A stretch of DNA of 64,000 bases, taken from assembly GCF_023702715.1 (NCBI RefSeq), contig NZ_CP098480.1, forward strand, positions 1,984,001-2,048,000. The letters are read 5' to 3'. Below, piece by piece: positions 39,692 through 49,222 of the stretch (position 1 is its first letter; each line of letters opens with the position of its first letter). Position numbers and translations under genes: made by a program. This DNA comes from Acinetobacter sp. C32I (GTDB lineage: Bacteria > Pseudomonadota > Gammaproteobacteria > Pseudomonadales > Moraxellaceae). The notes beneath the pieces are model-generated. The model was not told the DNA's origin and searched no databases. It worked only from the letters and a program-made list of their open reading frames with translations.

Positions 39692-40573
39692 TTACAGACC
39701 TAATTTTGCCTTCCAATCTTGCAATAATTGTACGGTATCCAAATCATTTGGATGGAAACCAGGCTTGAAGTAGGCCAACATTTCACCCGCCATTCCAGAG
39801 ATAATGCCTTTTGATGGACTATAGGCATATTGATAAATCATACCCAATTCTTTCAGGTTTAATTTTCCATCATCTTTCAAGAGCTTCAATACAAAAGAAG
39901 ATTGAGTGAGAAAAATTGCAACCATCGAAACAACCAGTGCAGTATTACGCAATGCGTAGGCCTTTACGCCGCGACCAAAAATTTCTTCATACACATCATA
40001 CGCAACTGCTTTATGTTCATTTTCTTCTACCGCATGCCATAACCACATGTATTCCATGGTCTTGTCTTGCATTAATTCTTGAATATGCGGATTACGCAAT
40101 AATTCTGAAGCAATGGTTGCAGTAAAATGTTCGAGTGCTGTGGTTGCAGTCAAATCCACCATTTCTTGTGTCATCCCAAATGGCTTGACCAATTTAGCAA
40201 ATAATTTACGACCTGTTTGAATCACGACACCTGTTCTTCGTTCAAGTGTCTCGACATCATGACCATATTTCTGAGCTGAGGCATTAAAGTTGACATGCTC
40301 TTGAGTATGCATCGCCTCTTGACCAATAAAAGCACTGATTTCTTTTTGCAGCTTTTCATTGTCTTTAATGGCTGGGTGATAACGTACAGCACGTACGGAG
40401 TCGATAAAGAGTTTTTCACCATCTGGAAATAGTGCAGATAAGCCTGTCATAAAATGAGTTAATCCAGCAGAACCACTGACCCAATATTCAGGAACTTCAT
40501 TAAAATCAAAATTCATACGACGTACTGGGAAACTTGCACCTGCACGATTCGAAACATTCACTTTAGCATTCAT
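39692..40573 (-). CDS. PF10118 family metal-dependent hydrolase-like protein, copy 2
   Basis: This 293-residue paralogue of the gene at 38585-39469 keeps the same motifs: GQEAMHTQEHVNF near residue 95, LEHFTATIASELL and HAVEENEHKAVAYD. The two proteins appear more than half identical by eye. A strong AAGGAG site lies before the ATG. The upstream DNA is the unusual 38-bp repeat array that runs to the tuf terminator, so its promoter must lie within or before those repeats. Confidence 0.85.
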   Translation of the reverse strand: MNAKVNVSNRAGASFPVRRMNFDFNEVPEYWVSGSAGLTHFMTGLSALFPDGEKLFIDSVRAVRYHPAIKDNEKLQKEISAFIGQEAMHTQEHVNFNASAQKYGHDVETLERRTGVVIQTGRKLFAKLVKPFGMTQEMVDLTATTALEHFTATIASELLRNPHIQELMQDKTMEYMWLWHAVEENEHKAVAYDVYEEIFGRGVKAYALRNTALVVSMVAIFLTQSSFVLKLLKDDGKLNLKELGMIYQYAYSPSKGIISGMAGEMLAYFKPGFHPNDLDTVQLLQDWKAKLGL

Positions 40574-40696
40574 GCTGCCTACTCCTTTTCAGTGAAATAT
40601 CTCCACTGAGCACTTTTGTTCGTTTTCTTAAGTTTTATATTACGGTTTTATGCGAATCAATTAAGTGCAGTTTGGGACAGCGTAGTATCAGTTTAG

Positions 40697-41000
40697 GACA
40701 TGAGGAGAAAAATTTAATTAAGTATTAAATTTTTCGACGCAAGAGAAAAAGAAAATAAGTAACACTAATTCTCGACGCAAGAGAAAAAAGAAACCAATGA
40801 AACTACTTTTCTGACGTAAAAGGAAATTTAAATTAAATATTAAAATTTCCGACGCAAGAGAAAGAGAAAAAGAAAAAGAAAAAGAAAAAGAAAAAGAAAA
40901 AGAAAAAGAAAAAGAAAAAGAAAAAGAAAATAAATAACACTGATTTTCGATGTGAGGAGAATTTTACTTAATTAGTCGACTTTCGATATAAGAAAACCAC
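40697..41000. repeat. Degenerate 38-39 bp tandem repeat array, each unit a potential hairpin
   Basis: Units begin at about 40697, 40736, 40774, 40813, 40851, 40949 and 40985. Most start with GACGCAAGAGAAA or a variant and end with a pyrimidine-rich TTTC or TCTC that can pair with the GAGAAA part. Unit 1 contains GAAAAATTTAAT against ATTAAATTTTTC, and unit 4 contains GGAAATTT against AAATTTCC. Units 2 and 5 are nearly identical once the hexanucleotide insertion is removed. No gene is present. Confidence 0.75.
40867..40926. repeat. Hexanucleotide microsatellite, ten copies of AAAAAG
   Basis: Ten perfect copies of AAAAAG fill 60 bases inside repeat unit 5. Without them that unit would be exactly 38 bases, like its neighbours. 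It lies about 295 bases upstream of the PF10118 copy 2 start. Confidence 0.95.
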
Positions 41001-41006
41001 AGACAT

Positions 41007-41036
41007 AAAAAAACACCCCAAAGGGGTGTTTTTTTA
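41007..41036 (-). terminator. Terminator of the str operon after tuf
   Basis: AAACACCCC (41011-41019) pairs with GGGGTGTTT (41023-41031), with A and T runs on both sides. It ends the rpsL-rpsG-fusA-tuf transcript. Confidence 0.92.
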
Positions 41037-41049
41037 TCACTCTAAGCGA

Positions 41050-42240
41050 TTATGCAGTTACTTTAGCAACAACACCAGCACCTACAGTACGACCACCTTC
41101 ACGGATCGCAAAACGTAGACCTGGGTCCATTGCGATCGGGTGGATTAACTCTACTGACATCTCAACGTTGTCACCAGGCATTACCATTTCTACGCCATCT
41201 TGTAATTTGATCGCGCCAGTTACGTCAGTTGTACGGAAGTAGAACTGTGGACGGTAACCGTTAAGGAATGGAGTATGACGACCACCTTCTTCTTTAGAAA
41301 GTACGTATACTTCTGCGTCGAATTTAGTGTGCGGCTTGATTGTACCTGGTTTAGCAAGTACTTGACCACGTTGTACGTCTTCACGCTTAGTACCACGAAG
41401 AAGAACACCACAGTTCTCGCCTGCACGACCTTCGTCAAGCAATTTACGGAACATTTCTACGCCAGTTACTGTAGTTTTAACCGTATCTTTGATACCTACG
41501 ATTTCAACTTCTTCACCAACTTTTACGATACCAGCTTCTACACGACCAGTTACTACTGTACCACGGCCTGAGATAGAGAATACGTCTTCGATTGGCATCA
41601 AGAATGCTTTGTCGATCGCACGTTCTGGTTCTGGGATGTAAGAGTCAAGCGCTTCAACAAGAGCAAGAACTGAAGACTCACCATATTGACCAGCATCACC
41701 ATTAAGTGCAGCAAGTGCTGAACCACGGATAACTGGAGTGTCATCACCTGGGAAGTCATAAGTAGAAAGAAGTTCACGAACTTCCATTTCTACTAATTCA
41801 AGTAATTCTTCATCATCAACAAGGTCACACTTGTTCAAGAATACGATGATGTAAGGTACACCAACCTGACGTGAAAGAAGGATGTGTTCACGAGTTTGTG
41901 GCATTGGACCATCAGTCGCAGCACATACAAGGATCGCGCCGTCCATCTGAGCAGCACCAGTAATCATGTTTTTAACATAATCGGCGTGGCCCGGGCAGTC
42001 TACGTGAGCGTAGTGACGGATTGGAGAATCGTATTCTACGTGTGAAGTATTAATTGTAATACCACGTGCTTTTTCTTCAGGAGCTGAGTCGATTTGTGAG
42101 TAATCTTTCGCTTCACCGCCGTAAGTTTTTGCACAAATAGTTGCAATCGCAGCAGTTAAAGTTGTTTTACCATGGTCAACGTGACCAATTGTACCCACGT
42201 TTACGTGTGGTTTATTACGTTCAAACTTGGCTTTAGCCAT
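41050..42240 (-). CDS. tuf: Elongation factor Tu
   Basis: EF-Tu brings aminoacyl-tRNA to the ribosome as a GTP complex. The 396-residue protein has [11 protein letters not shown] (G1) near residue 19, DCPGHADYV (G3) near 81, NKCDLVDD (G4) near 136 and the normal C-terminus [24 protein letters not shown] precedes the ATG. It is the last gene of the str operon. Confidence 0.98.
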   Translation of the reverse strand: MAKAKFERNKPHVNVGTIGHVDHGKTTLTAAIATICAKTYGGEAKDYSQIDSAPEEKARGITINTSHVEYDSPIRHYAHVDCPGHADYVKNMITGAAQMDGAILVCAATDGPMPQTREHILLSRQVGVPYIIVFLNKCDLVDDEELLELVEMEVRELLSTYDFPGDDTPVIRGSALAALNGDAGQYGESSVLALVEALDSYIPEPERAIDKAFLMPIEDVFSISGRGTVVTGRVEAGIVKVGEEVEIVGIKDTVKTTVTGVEMFRKLLDEGRAGENCGVLLRGTKREDVQRGQVLAKPGTIKPHTKFDAEVYVLSKEEGGRHTPFLNGYRPQFYFRTTDVTGAIKLQDGVEMVMPGDNVEMSVELIHPIAMDPGLRFAIREGGRTVGAGVVAKVTA

Positions 42241-42332
42241 GATGATCTTCCTTTATAAACTGCTCATGAGGGTCGCCCATGAGCACTTGGTTTTTTAACT
42301 AAATTTAGTTGGGTAATATAGTAATCGAAAGA

Positions 42333-44471
42333 TTACTCGTCGTCACCTTTTTTACCGCCAGCTTGGAACTTAGCGATGATGCCTTCAGCCACGTTACGTG
42401 GAGTTTCAGCGTATTTAGCGAATTCCATAGAATACGTCGCACGACCTTGAGACATAGAACGCATTTGAGTTGCGTAACCAAACATCTCAGCCAATGGAAC
42501 TTCTGCTTTAATTGCTTTTGTTCCACCAGGAAGATCGTCCATACCTTGAACCATACCACGACGACGGTTTAAGTCACCCATGATATCGCCCATGTAGTCT
42601 TCTGGAGTTTCTACTTCAACTTTCATGATTGGTTCAAGAAGGATAGGATCCGCTTTCATGAAACCGTCACGGAAAGCGTATGAACCTGCCATTTTGAACG
42701 ACAATTCATCAGAGTCGACATCGTGGTAAGAACCGTCGAATAATGTCGCTTTGATACCCACAACAGGGTAACCAGCCAATACACCATTCTTCATACGTTC
42801 TTGAATACCTTTATCAACCGCACCGAAGAATTCTTTAGGTACAGTACCGCCGACAACTTCTTCAGCGAATTCGTATTCTTTACCAGCTTCTTCAACATCC
42901 ATAGGCTCTAAACGAACATATACATGACCGAATTTACCTTTACCACCTGTTTGACGAACAAACTTACCTTCTTGTTCAACAGACTTTTTGATCGTTTCAC
43001 GGTAAGCAACCATTGGTTTACCAATGTTCGCTTCAACACCGAATTCACGCTTCATACGGTCAACGATGATGTCAAGGTGAAGCTCACCCATACCAGCAAT
43101 AATTGTTTGACCAGATTCTTCGTCTGTACGAACGCGGAACGATGGATCTTCTTTAGCCAAACGACCTAAAGCGATAGACATTTTTTCTTGGTCAGCTTTA
43201 GTTTTTGGTTCAACAGCCAATGAAATTACTGGCTCTGGGAATTCCATACGCTCAAGGGTAATGATGTTTTTCTCATCACACAATGTATCACCCGTAGTAA
43301 CGTCTTTAAGACCTACACACGCTGCGATATCACCTGCACGGATTTCATCAAGATCTTGACGTTCGTTCGCATGCATTTGCACGATACGACCGATACGTTC
43401 ACGCTTAGATTTAACTGGGTTATAAACCGGATCACCTTGTTTAAGAACACCAGAATAAACACGTACGAATGTTAAGTTACCTACGAACTTATCGTTCATG
43501 ATTTTGAACGCAAGTGCAGAGAACGGCGCTTCGTCAGATGCTTCACGAGATGCTTTAGTTTCATCTTTGTCGTCAAGAATACCTTCAATTGCTTTAACTT
43601 CTGTTGGAGAAGGCAAGAATTGAATTACAGCATCCAACATACGTTGAACACCTTTGTTCTTGAACGCTGAACCACAAAGCATAACTTGGATTTCAGATGC
43701 CAATGTACGTGTACGAAGACCAGCGATGATTTCTTCTTTAGAAAGATCACCTTCTTCTAAGTATTTGTCCATTAACTCTTCAGATGCTTCAGCCGCAGCT
43801 TCAACCATCTTAGTACGCCATTCTTGAGAAGTCTCAACGAGGTCAGCAGGAATATCACCGTATTCGAACTTCATACCTTGAGATGCTTCATCCCAGATAA
43901 TCGCTTTCATTTCGATAAGGTCAACAACACCTGCAAACGTATCTTCTGCACCGATTGGCACAACGATAGGTACAGGATTACCACCTAAACGAGTTTTAAC
44001 TTGCTCAACAGCACGGAAGAAGTTTGCACCAGTACGGTCCATCTTGTTCACGAATGCTAAACGAGGCACTTTATATTTGTTCGCTTGACGCCATACAGTT
44101 TCAGACTGAGGCTGTACACCACCAACTGCACAGTAAACCATGCACGCACCGTCAAGAACACGCATAGAACGTTCAACTTCGATTGTGAAGTCTACGTGTC
44201 CCGGTGTATCAATTACGTTGATACGGTGTTGTTGGAATTGGTTAGCCATACCAGACCAGAAACAAGTTGTAGCAGCAGAGGTAATTGTAATACCACGCTC
44301 TTGCTCTTGTTCCATCCAGTCCATTGTTGCTGCACCATCGTGTACTTCACCAATTTTGTGAGATACACCTGTGTAGAACAAAATACGTTCAGTTGTAGTT
44401 GTTTTACCTGCGTCAATGTGCGCAGAAATACCGATGTTACGGTAATTACTAATTGGGGTTTGGCGAGCCAT
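42333..44471 (-). CDS. fusA: Elongation factor G
   Basis: EF-G is the GTPase that moves tRNA and mRNA through the ribosome. The 712-residue protein has [15 protein letters not shown] near residue 17, the switch region [23 protein letters not shown] near 91 and [11 protein letters not shown] near 145, followed by domains II-V. The start at 44471 gives [14 protein letters not shown], the family N-terminus. The upstream reading to 44516 is not homologous. AGGA lies 12 bases upstream. A candidate leader ORF lies in the 177 bases before it. Confidence 0.98.
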   Translation of the reverse strand: MARQTPISNYRNIGISAHIDAGKTTTTERILFYTGVSHKIGEVHDGAATMDWMEQEQERGITITSAATTCFWSGMANQFQQHRINVIDTPGHVDFTIEVERSMRVLDGACMVYCAVGGVQPQSETVWRQANKYKVPRLAFVNKMDRTGANFFRAVEQVKTRLGGNPVPIVVPIGAEDTFAGVVDLIEMKAIIWDEASQGMKFEYGDIPADLVETSQEWRTKMVEAAAEASEELMDKYLEEGDLSKEEIIAGLRTRTLASEIQVMLCGSAFKNKGVQRMLDAVIQFLPSPTEVKAIEGILDDKDETKASREASDEAPFSALAFKIMNDKFVGNLTFVRVYSGVLKQGDPVYNPVKSKRERIGRIVQMHANERQDLDEIRAGDIAACVGLKDVTTGDTLCDEKNIITLERMEFPEPVISLAVEPKTKADQEKMSIALGRLAKEDPSFRVRTDEESGQTIIAGMGELHLDIIVDRMKREFGVEANIGKPMVAYRETIKKSVEQEGKFVRQTGGKGKFGHVYVRLEPMDVEEAGKEYEFAEEVVGGTVPKEFFGAVDKGIQERMKNGVLAGYPVVGIKATLFDGSYHDVDSDELSFKMAGSYAFRDGFMKADPILLEPIMKVEVETPEDYMGDIMGDLNRRRGMVQGMDDLPGGTKAIKAEVPLAEMFGYATQMRSMSQGRATYSMEFAKYAETPRNVAEGIIAKFQAGGKKGDDE

Positions 44472-44551
44472 GATGTCTACATTCCTAAATGTTATATTTA
44501 AAACAGGACGCACCAATTAAATTGATGCGCACGAATATCCAAGCAGGCAAC

Positions 44552-44614
44552 TTAAATACCCGCAAAGCCCCCACTTTGGTAAAGAGCGATGTTGAATCGA
44601 GCTGCGGTACGCAT
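44552..44614 (-). CDS. Candidate 20-residue leader peptide between rpsG and fusA
   Basis: An ATG at 44614 sits 7 bases after a perfect AGGAG and opens a 20-codon ORF (MRTAARFNIALYQSGG, then FAGI) that stops at 44552-44554. This ribosome-binding site cannot serve fusA, which starts 80 bases further on. The peptide has no known motif. It may be a translated leader that affects fusA expression, or a remnant. Confidence 0.45.
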   Translation of the reverse strand: MRTAARFNIALYQSGGFAGI

Positions 44615-44648
44615 GAATATTCTCCTGATTAGGGACTGTTTTATCCGC

Positions 44649-45119
44649 TTAGAAACGGTAGTGAGAGAAGGCTTTGTTGGCTTCAGCCATACGATGCACG
44701 TCTTCACGTTTTTTGATCGCTGCACCTTTACCTTCAGCTGCATCAAGCAACTCACCAGCAAGACGTAAAGCCATCGTTTTTTCAGAACGCTTAGCAGCAG
44801 CATCTACTAACCAACGCATAGCTAGAGCAGTACGACGGGATGGGCGTACTTCCATAGGTACTTGATAAGTAGCACCACCAACACGGCGTGCTTTTACTTC
44901 AACCATAGGACGAACTTTTTCAAGAGTAGTCTCGAAAAATTCAACTGGGTCTACTTTGTTTTTTTCTTGAACGCGGTCTAAAGCACCGTAAACGATACTT
45001 TCAGCAATAGATTTTTTACCATCTTGCATTACGTGGTTCATGAATTTAGCGATTGTTTGGCTGCTAAATTTTGGATCTGGAAGGATCTCACGAGCAGCGA
45101 CTACGCGACGTCTTGGCAT
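44649..45119 (-). CDS. rpsG: 30S ribosomal protein S7
   Basis: S7 nucleates the head of the 30S subunit. The 156-residue protein starts [18 protein letters not shown] and contains the family segment [20 protein letters not shown] near residue 75. The length and C-terminus (KAFSHYRF) are normal. It follows rpsL in the str operon across a 160-base gap with a strong inverted repeat. Confidence 0.98.
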   Translation of the reverse strand: MPRRRVVAAREILPDPKFSSQTIAKFMNHVMQDGKKSIAESIVYGALDRVQEKNKVDPVEFFETTLEKVRPMVEVKARRVGGATYQVPMEVRPSRRTALAMRWLVDAAAKRSEKTMALRLAGELLDAAEGKGAAIKKREDVHRMAEANKAFSHYRF

Positions 45120-45137
45120 TTTAATACACCTAATAAT

Positions 45138-45178
45138 ATGACACTTCAGGATAATCCAGCAGTTTGTACAAGTGTCAT
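45138..45178 (-). promoter_or_regulatory. Inverted repeat just upstream of rpsG
   Basis: ATGACACTT (45138-45146) and AAGTGTCAT (45170-45178) can form a 9-bp stem in the mRNA, 19 bases before the rpsG start. In E. coli S7 binds the rpsL-rpsG spacer to repress translation. A similar role here is an inference. Confidence 0.45.
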
Positions 45179-45279
45179 GTACACGACGCTGGCCTTACTA
45201 TACGTCGCTTGAATTACAAATCCATGAAGAATTCAAACAAGCGAAACGCTAAAGGGTTGCTTGGGCTAGTTTCCTAGAA

Positions 45280-45654
45280 TTACTTCTTAGGACGCTTAGC
45301 ACCGTATTTAGAACGTGACTGGTTACGATCTTTAACGCCAGCACAGTCTAAAGAACCACGAACGGTATGGTAACGTACACCTGGTAAGTCTTTAACACGA
45401 CCACCACGGATAAGAACAACACTGTGCTCTTGTAGGTTATGACCTTCACCACCGATGTAGCTAGATACTTCAAAACCTGAAGTTAAGCGAACACGGCAAA
45501 CCTTACGCATTGCTGAGTTAGGTTTTTTAGGTGTAGTAGTATAAACACGTGTACATACACCACGACGTTGTGGACAAGCCTTCAACGCAGGAACTTTTGA
45601 TTTTTCAATCAAAGTCGTACGACCCTTACGGATCAACTGATTTGTTGTTGCCAT
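45280..45654 (-). CDS. rpsL: 30S ribosomal protein S12
   Basis: S12 is the decoding-centre protein and the target of streptomycin resistance mutations. The 124-residue protein has [16 protein letters not shown] around residues 40-55 and [14 protein letters not shown] around 86-99. The lysines at the known resistance positions are wild-type. CGGGAGAA precedes the ATG. It heads the str operon. Confidence 0.98.
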   Translation of the reverse strand: MATTNQLIRKGRTTLIEKSKVPALKACPQRRGVCTRVYTTTPKKPNSAMRKVCRVRLTSGFEVSSYIGGEGHNLQEHSVVLIRGGRVKDLPGVRYHTVRGSLDCAGVKDRNQSRSKYGAKRPKK

Positions 45655-45719
45655 TTGGCAATTCTCCCGTTATTAAACAACCTTAAAAAAAGAAAAGAAC
45701 CTCTTTTTAAGGGCACATA

Positions 45720-45748
45720 ATTGTAAGCTAAGAAGTAAAAATGGTCAA
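45720..45748 (-). promoter_or_regulatory. Sigma-70 promoter of the str operon
   Basis: On the minus strand TTGACC (45748-45743) and TACAAT (45725-45720) are separated by exactly 17 bases. The -35 box lies inside the right part of the terminator hairpin of the upstream EcsC gene. Confidence 0.7.
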
Positions 45749-45779
45749 CATTGCGGGACAAGGCAAGTGTTGACCATTT
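45737..45779 (-). terminator. Terminator of the EcsC-family gene
   Basis: AAATGGTCAACA (45739-45750) pairs perfectly with TGTTGACCATTT (45768-45779). On the minus strand it is followed by TTTTTA. It overlaps the -35 box of the str promoter. Confidence 0.75.
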
Positions 45780-45825
45780 CTATAATTTTGTTGCTTTTCG
45801 ATATCTATGACATCACAACATCGTA

Positions 45826-47166
45826 TTAACTGTGTTTTGTGGACGCTGGTTCAATATCAATTGACTTGTTTTCAGTGCCAATTTCAGCATCCTCTTCAGC
45901 CAATAATTCATCAGGCTGAGCCTTTAATGCAGGCTGTTGTTCGCTATGCGAATGCTCAACCACATGTTGTTCCGCCAATTGTTGAATACCCTCTTCCACC
46001 TTATCATCAACAGAAACTGTAACCGCTGTATGTTCTTTGACTTGAACCGTGACTTTGGTAATCACATCATTCTGTTCATCAGCTGAAGCTTTATTGCTTT
46101 CAACGCTGGCTGCACTTAATAGACGTGGACGCTTTTGCAACATTGCTTCCGCTTTGAAGTAAGCTTCTAAAGGCGAAAGCTTTTCCTTCGGATATTCATT
46201 GATATAAAAACGCGCCGCACCAAAAACAGATTGAGATTTATGTCCAACGTCTTCTAACAGCCTCCAACTATAGAAACCACCCAGCGCTGCACCTGCAACA
46301 GGTGTCAATTTACCAATCACCGATGCTTGAGGAATACGGTTTAACCAGTTCCATTTAAACTGACCACTTTCATCCACCAGCCATTTTTTTACCAACTCAA
46401 TATCATTATTCGAACCCAGCAATTGTTGAAATTGCTGCAAGTCATGCGTCTCCAACATAGATTTCAACGCTTTCAAGGCAAGCAATAAGGTTTGCTTTTC
46501 TGCCACCAGACTTAAATCAATTTCTTTAAAGATAAAGGCAACAATTTCTTGGTCAGTATCTTCAGATAGATCAAAACCATGGGAACGCCCTGTTTGATAA
46601 ATTGTTCTCAACGCCAATACAATCGAAGCAGGGATATCCAGTGCTGCACCCCAGACACCTGTTGCACCCGTAATGGCACCTTGGGCTGCTGCAAGCAATT
46701 TATTTTGTTCAATCAGCGCCTGGCTTAGACGCTGTGAGCGGCCCGTATCCTGAGTGAGTTCCATAATATCTTTCACCCCTGCTTCATCAAGAATTTTTTC
46801 AGTCAGAGAACTGTTCGAACTAAACTCATTCAACCACTGAAATAAATAGTCAGACACTTTCTCTCCCAGATCAGGAGATACAAATGACGCCACATTATTG
46901 ACTCTGCTGTAATGACGACCTAACAGTTGGTGAGACAGCTTTGGAAACTGCTGACGTAGCATGTGTTGCGGACTTTCATATTTCTCTATCTCAAATGGAC
47001 TTTTGAAACGTGCTTTTCCTTCAACGATCTGGGTCGAATTTGCAAGTTCTGCACCAGAAGTGGTTGGGGCAACTTGAAGTTTCTGTAATTCAGAACTGAG
47101 CTTTTTAGCCACTCCAAAGGCTTGTGCAAATAAACCTGAAGATTGCTTGTTTTTAGATTTTGTCAT
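45826..47166 (-). CDS. EcsC family protein
   Basis: The 446-residue protein has an EcsC-like central region. It includes AAQGAITGATGVWGAALDIPA near residues 170-190, long helical segments and VAGAALGGFYSWRLLEDVG near 320, a mix of hydrophobic and glycine-rich stretches that may associate with membranes. The N-terminal 100 residues and the acidic C-terminus (after 370) look disordered. EcsC domains have no established activity. It begins at the ATG at 47166, the first codon after a TTG. It ends in the terminator upstream of rpsL. Confidence 0.72.
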   Translation of the reverse strand: MTKSKNKQSSGLFAQAFGVAKKLSSELQKLQVAPTTSGAELANSTQIVEGKARFKSPFEIEKYESPQHMLRQQFPKLSHQLLGRHYSRVNNVASFVSPDLGEKVSDYLFQWLNEFSSNSSLTEKILDEAGVKDIMELTQDTGRSQRLSQALIEQNKLLAAAQGAITGATGVWGAALDIPASIVLALRTIYQTGRSHGFDLSEDTDQEIVAFIFKEIDLSLVAEKQTLLLALKALKSMLETHDLQQFQQLLGSNNDIELVKKWLVDESGQFKWNWLNRIPQASVIGKLTPVAGAALGGFYSWRLLEDVGHKSQSVFGAARFYINEYPKEKLSPLEAYFKAEAMLQKRPRLLSAASVESNKASADEQNDVITKVTVQVKEHTAVTVSVDDKVEEGIQQLAEQHVVEHSHSEQQPALKAQPDELLAEEDAEIGTENKSIDIEPASTKHS

Positions 47167-47274
47167 CAAGTACCTCTGTCGTGTAATCTGTGCATTTCTA
47201 GGTAAATACTAGGTTGAATGCAGATTTATCTCAACTTTTATCTGTGTACTTTCATTTCGTTTCGTCACAACATC

Positions 47275-47294
47275 ACGAATATTTACGAATATTT
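47275..47294. promoter_or_regulatory. 10-bp direct repeat upstream of fabB
   Basis: ACGAATATTT occurs twice in direct succession (47275-47284 and 47285-47294), one helical turn apart. It lies in the 289-base divergent region between the EcsC gene and fabB and could bind a regulator. No known factor is assigned. Confidence 0.4.
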
Positions 47295-47455
47295 ACACAA
47301 CTGGAAATAGGCATAAAATTTGCCATAAGAAATAAAAAACCTTTCTGCTATCATGGTGTCATTCACTCATAAGCCATTTTAATCGTTATTTTTCTCCTGA
47401 CTTGTATTCATAGCGAGATGTACAGGCTTAGTATTACCATAAAAGGGATCTGTAA

Positions 47456-48685
47456 ATGAAACGTGTTGTAATCACTGGTATGGGCATTAACTCATGTATC
47501 GGTAACTCTTTAGAAGAGGTCACTCATTCTTTAAAAAATGGAATCTCAGGCACACGTTTAAACCCAACTTATGCAGAACTAAATTTCAAGAGCCATGTCA
47601 GCGCAGCCGCTGAACAGGATTTTGATGGCATTGATCGTAAACTAAAACGCTTTATGGGCGTCTGTGCGATGTATGCGTATAACGCAGCAGTCGCAGCAGT
47701 TGAACACGCCGGACTGAAACAAGAAGATTTGGCAAACAATCCACGTTACGGTATTGCTGGCGGCTCTGGTGGTAACTCAACTGCATCTGTTGCAGAAATG
47801 ATCAAACTATTAGAGGAAAAAGGCGCGCGTAAAATTGGCCCTTTCTTTGTACCTCGCAATATGAGTAACACCATTACGGCGAACGTTGGTGTTGCATTTA
47901 AACTGCAAGGTGTGGCGCACTCGATTACCAGCGCATGTGCAACCTCTGCCGATGCGATTGGTTATGCCTACAACCTGATTCAATTGGGTAAACAAGATTT
48001 AATGCTTGCTGGCGGTGGTGAAGAAGATCACTGGTCACAAAGCTTATTGTTTGATGCAATGGGCGCCTTATGTTCAAAATATAATGACACCCCAGAAACT
48101 GCTTCACGTCCATATTCAAAAGACCGTGACGGTTTCGTGATTGCAGGCGGTGGTGGTTTCGTCGTACTTGAATCACTTGAACATGCACAAGCACGTGGTG
48201 CGAATATCCTCGCTGAAGTGATTGGCTATGCTGCAAACAGTGATGGTGCTGACATGGTTGCACCAAGTGGTGAAGGTGCAACACGTTGTATCATCATGGC
48301 ATTGGATGAAGCAAAACAGCATGGTGTAGAGCAAATTGACTATGTCAACACGCATGGTACTTCAACACCAGCGGGTGACGTGACTGAACTTAAAGCCATG
48401 GAGCGCGCATTTGGTGAAGGACAAGTTCCTCCACTTAGCTCGACCAAATCGATGACAGGTCATAGCTTAGGTGCTGCGGGTGTTCAGGAAGCGATTTACT
48501 CGGTGTTAATGATGCAAAATGACTTTATTGCACCAAACATCAACGTGACTGAGCTTGATGAAGGCGCACAAGGTTTCGATATTGTACTTGAAAAACGTGA
48601 TGCAAAACTGAATACTGTCATGAGTAACAGTTTTGGCTTTGGCGGTGTAAACGCTTGCCTCATTTTCAAGAAGTGGGATGCATAA
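47456..48685 (+). CDS. fabB: Beta-ketoacyl-ACP synthase I
   Basis: FabB elongates acyl-ACP in type II fatty acid synthesis and is needed for unsaturated fatty acids. The 409-residue protein has the catalytic cysteine in ITSACATSADAIGYAY near residue 165, and histidines in NTHGTSTPAGD near 299 and KSMTGHSLGAAG near 335. The SNSFGFGGVNA motif sits near the C-terminus. The length and motif spacing favour FabB over FabF. hemJ follows after 21 bases. Confidence 0.93.
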   Translation: MKRVVITGMGINSCIGNSLEEVTHSLKNGISGTRLNPTYAELNFKSHVSAAAEQDFDGIDRKLKRFMGVCAMYAYNAAVAAVEHAGLKQEDLANNPRYGIAGGSGGNSTASVAEMIKLLEEKGARKIGPFFVPRNMSNTITANVGVAFKLQGVAHSITSACATSADAIGYAYNLIQLGKQDLMLAGGGEEDHWSQSLLFDAMGALCSKYNDTPETASRPYSKDRDGFVIAGGGGFVVLESLEHAQARGANILAEVIGYAANSDGADMVAPSGEGATRCIIMALDEAKQHGVEQIDYVNTHGTSTPAGDVTELKAMERAFGEGQVPPLSSTKSMTGHSLGAAGVQEAIYSVLMMQNDFIAPNINVTELDEGAQGFDIVLEKRDAKLNTVMSNSFGFGGVNACLIFKKWDA

Positions 48686-48706
48686 TCCCATTTAGCAGGA
48701 TTATCG

Positions 48707-49159
48707 ATGGATGCACCTTCTGATGCTTTCTTGTGGGTAAAAGCATTACATATTATTGCTGTGGTGTGTTGGTTCGCTGCATTGTTCTACTTACCACGTC
48801 TTTTTGTTTACCATGCCATGAGCGAAGATGCCGTGAGTCATCAACGCTTTGAAGTCATGGAACGTAAGTTGTATCGTGGTATTATGTGGCCCTCCATGAT
48901 TGCCACACTCATTACCGCCCACTTTCTGGTGGATTGGGGCGATGCAACCCAACATTACCATGAAGCCTTATGGTTTTACCTCAAAGTCGGTCTGGTGGGA
49001 TTATTGGTGATTTACCATTTTGTCTGTGGTTATTACCGTAAAAAACTGATTGGCAATGCGCATTATAAGTCACATAAGTTTTGGCGCTTCTTTAATGAGA
49101 TGCCGACCTTGATCTTGTTTGCAGTGGTCATTTTAGTCGTCGTAAAACCTCAGTTTTAA
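48707..49159 (+). CDS. hemJ: Protoporphyrinogen IX oxidase HemJ
   Basis: HemJ is the membrane enzyme for the penultimate step of heme synthesis in bacteria lacking HemY or HemG, and Acinetobacter is a known user. The 150-residue protein has four helices and the family residues WVKALHIIAVVCWFAALFYL near the start, including the conserved histidine, then HEALWFYLKVGLVGLLVIYH near 105. TTATCG precedes the ATG, so its ribosome-binding site is weak. It may be co-transcribed with fabB. Confidence 0.9.
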   Translation: MDAPSDAFLWVKALHIIAVVCWFAALFYLPRLFVYHAMSEDAVSHQRFEVMERKLYRGIMWPSMIATLITAHFLVDWGDATQHYHEALWFYLKVGLVGLLVIYHFVCGYYRKKLIGNAHYKSHKFWRFFNEMPTLILFAVVILVVVKPQF

Positions 49160-49181
49160 CTCAACAGAACGCTTCTTTTTC

Positions 49182-49209
49182 TAATGCTGTAGCTTAGGCT
49201 ACAGCATTA
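49182..49209. terminator. Hairpin after hemJ
   Basis: TAATGCTGTAGC (49182-49193) pairs perfectly with GCTACAGCATTA (49198-49209). There is no T run on either side, so its role as terminator is uncertain. It lies between the convergent hemJ gene and the gene at 49223. Confidence 0.55.
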
Positions 49210-49222
49210 ACTCCAATCCAAA

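Noticed and set aside
40697..41000. CRISPR array
   Set aside because: The 38-bp units abut one another without unique spacers, are degenerate, and no cas gene is near.
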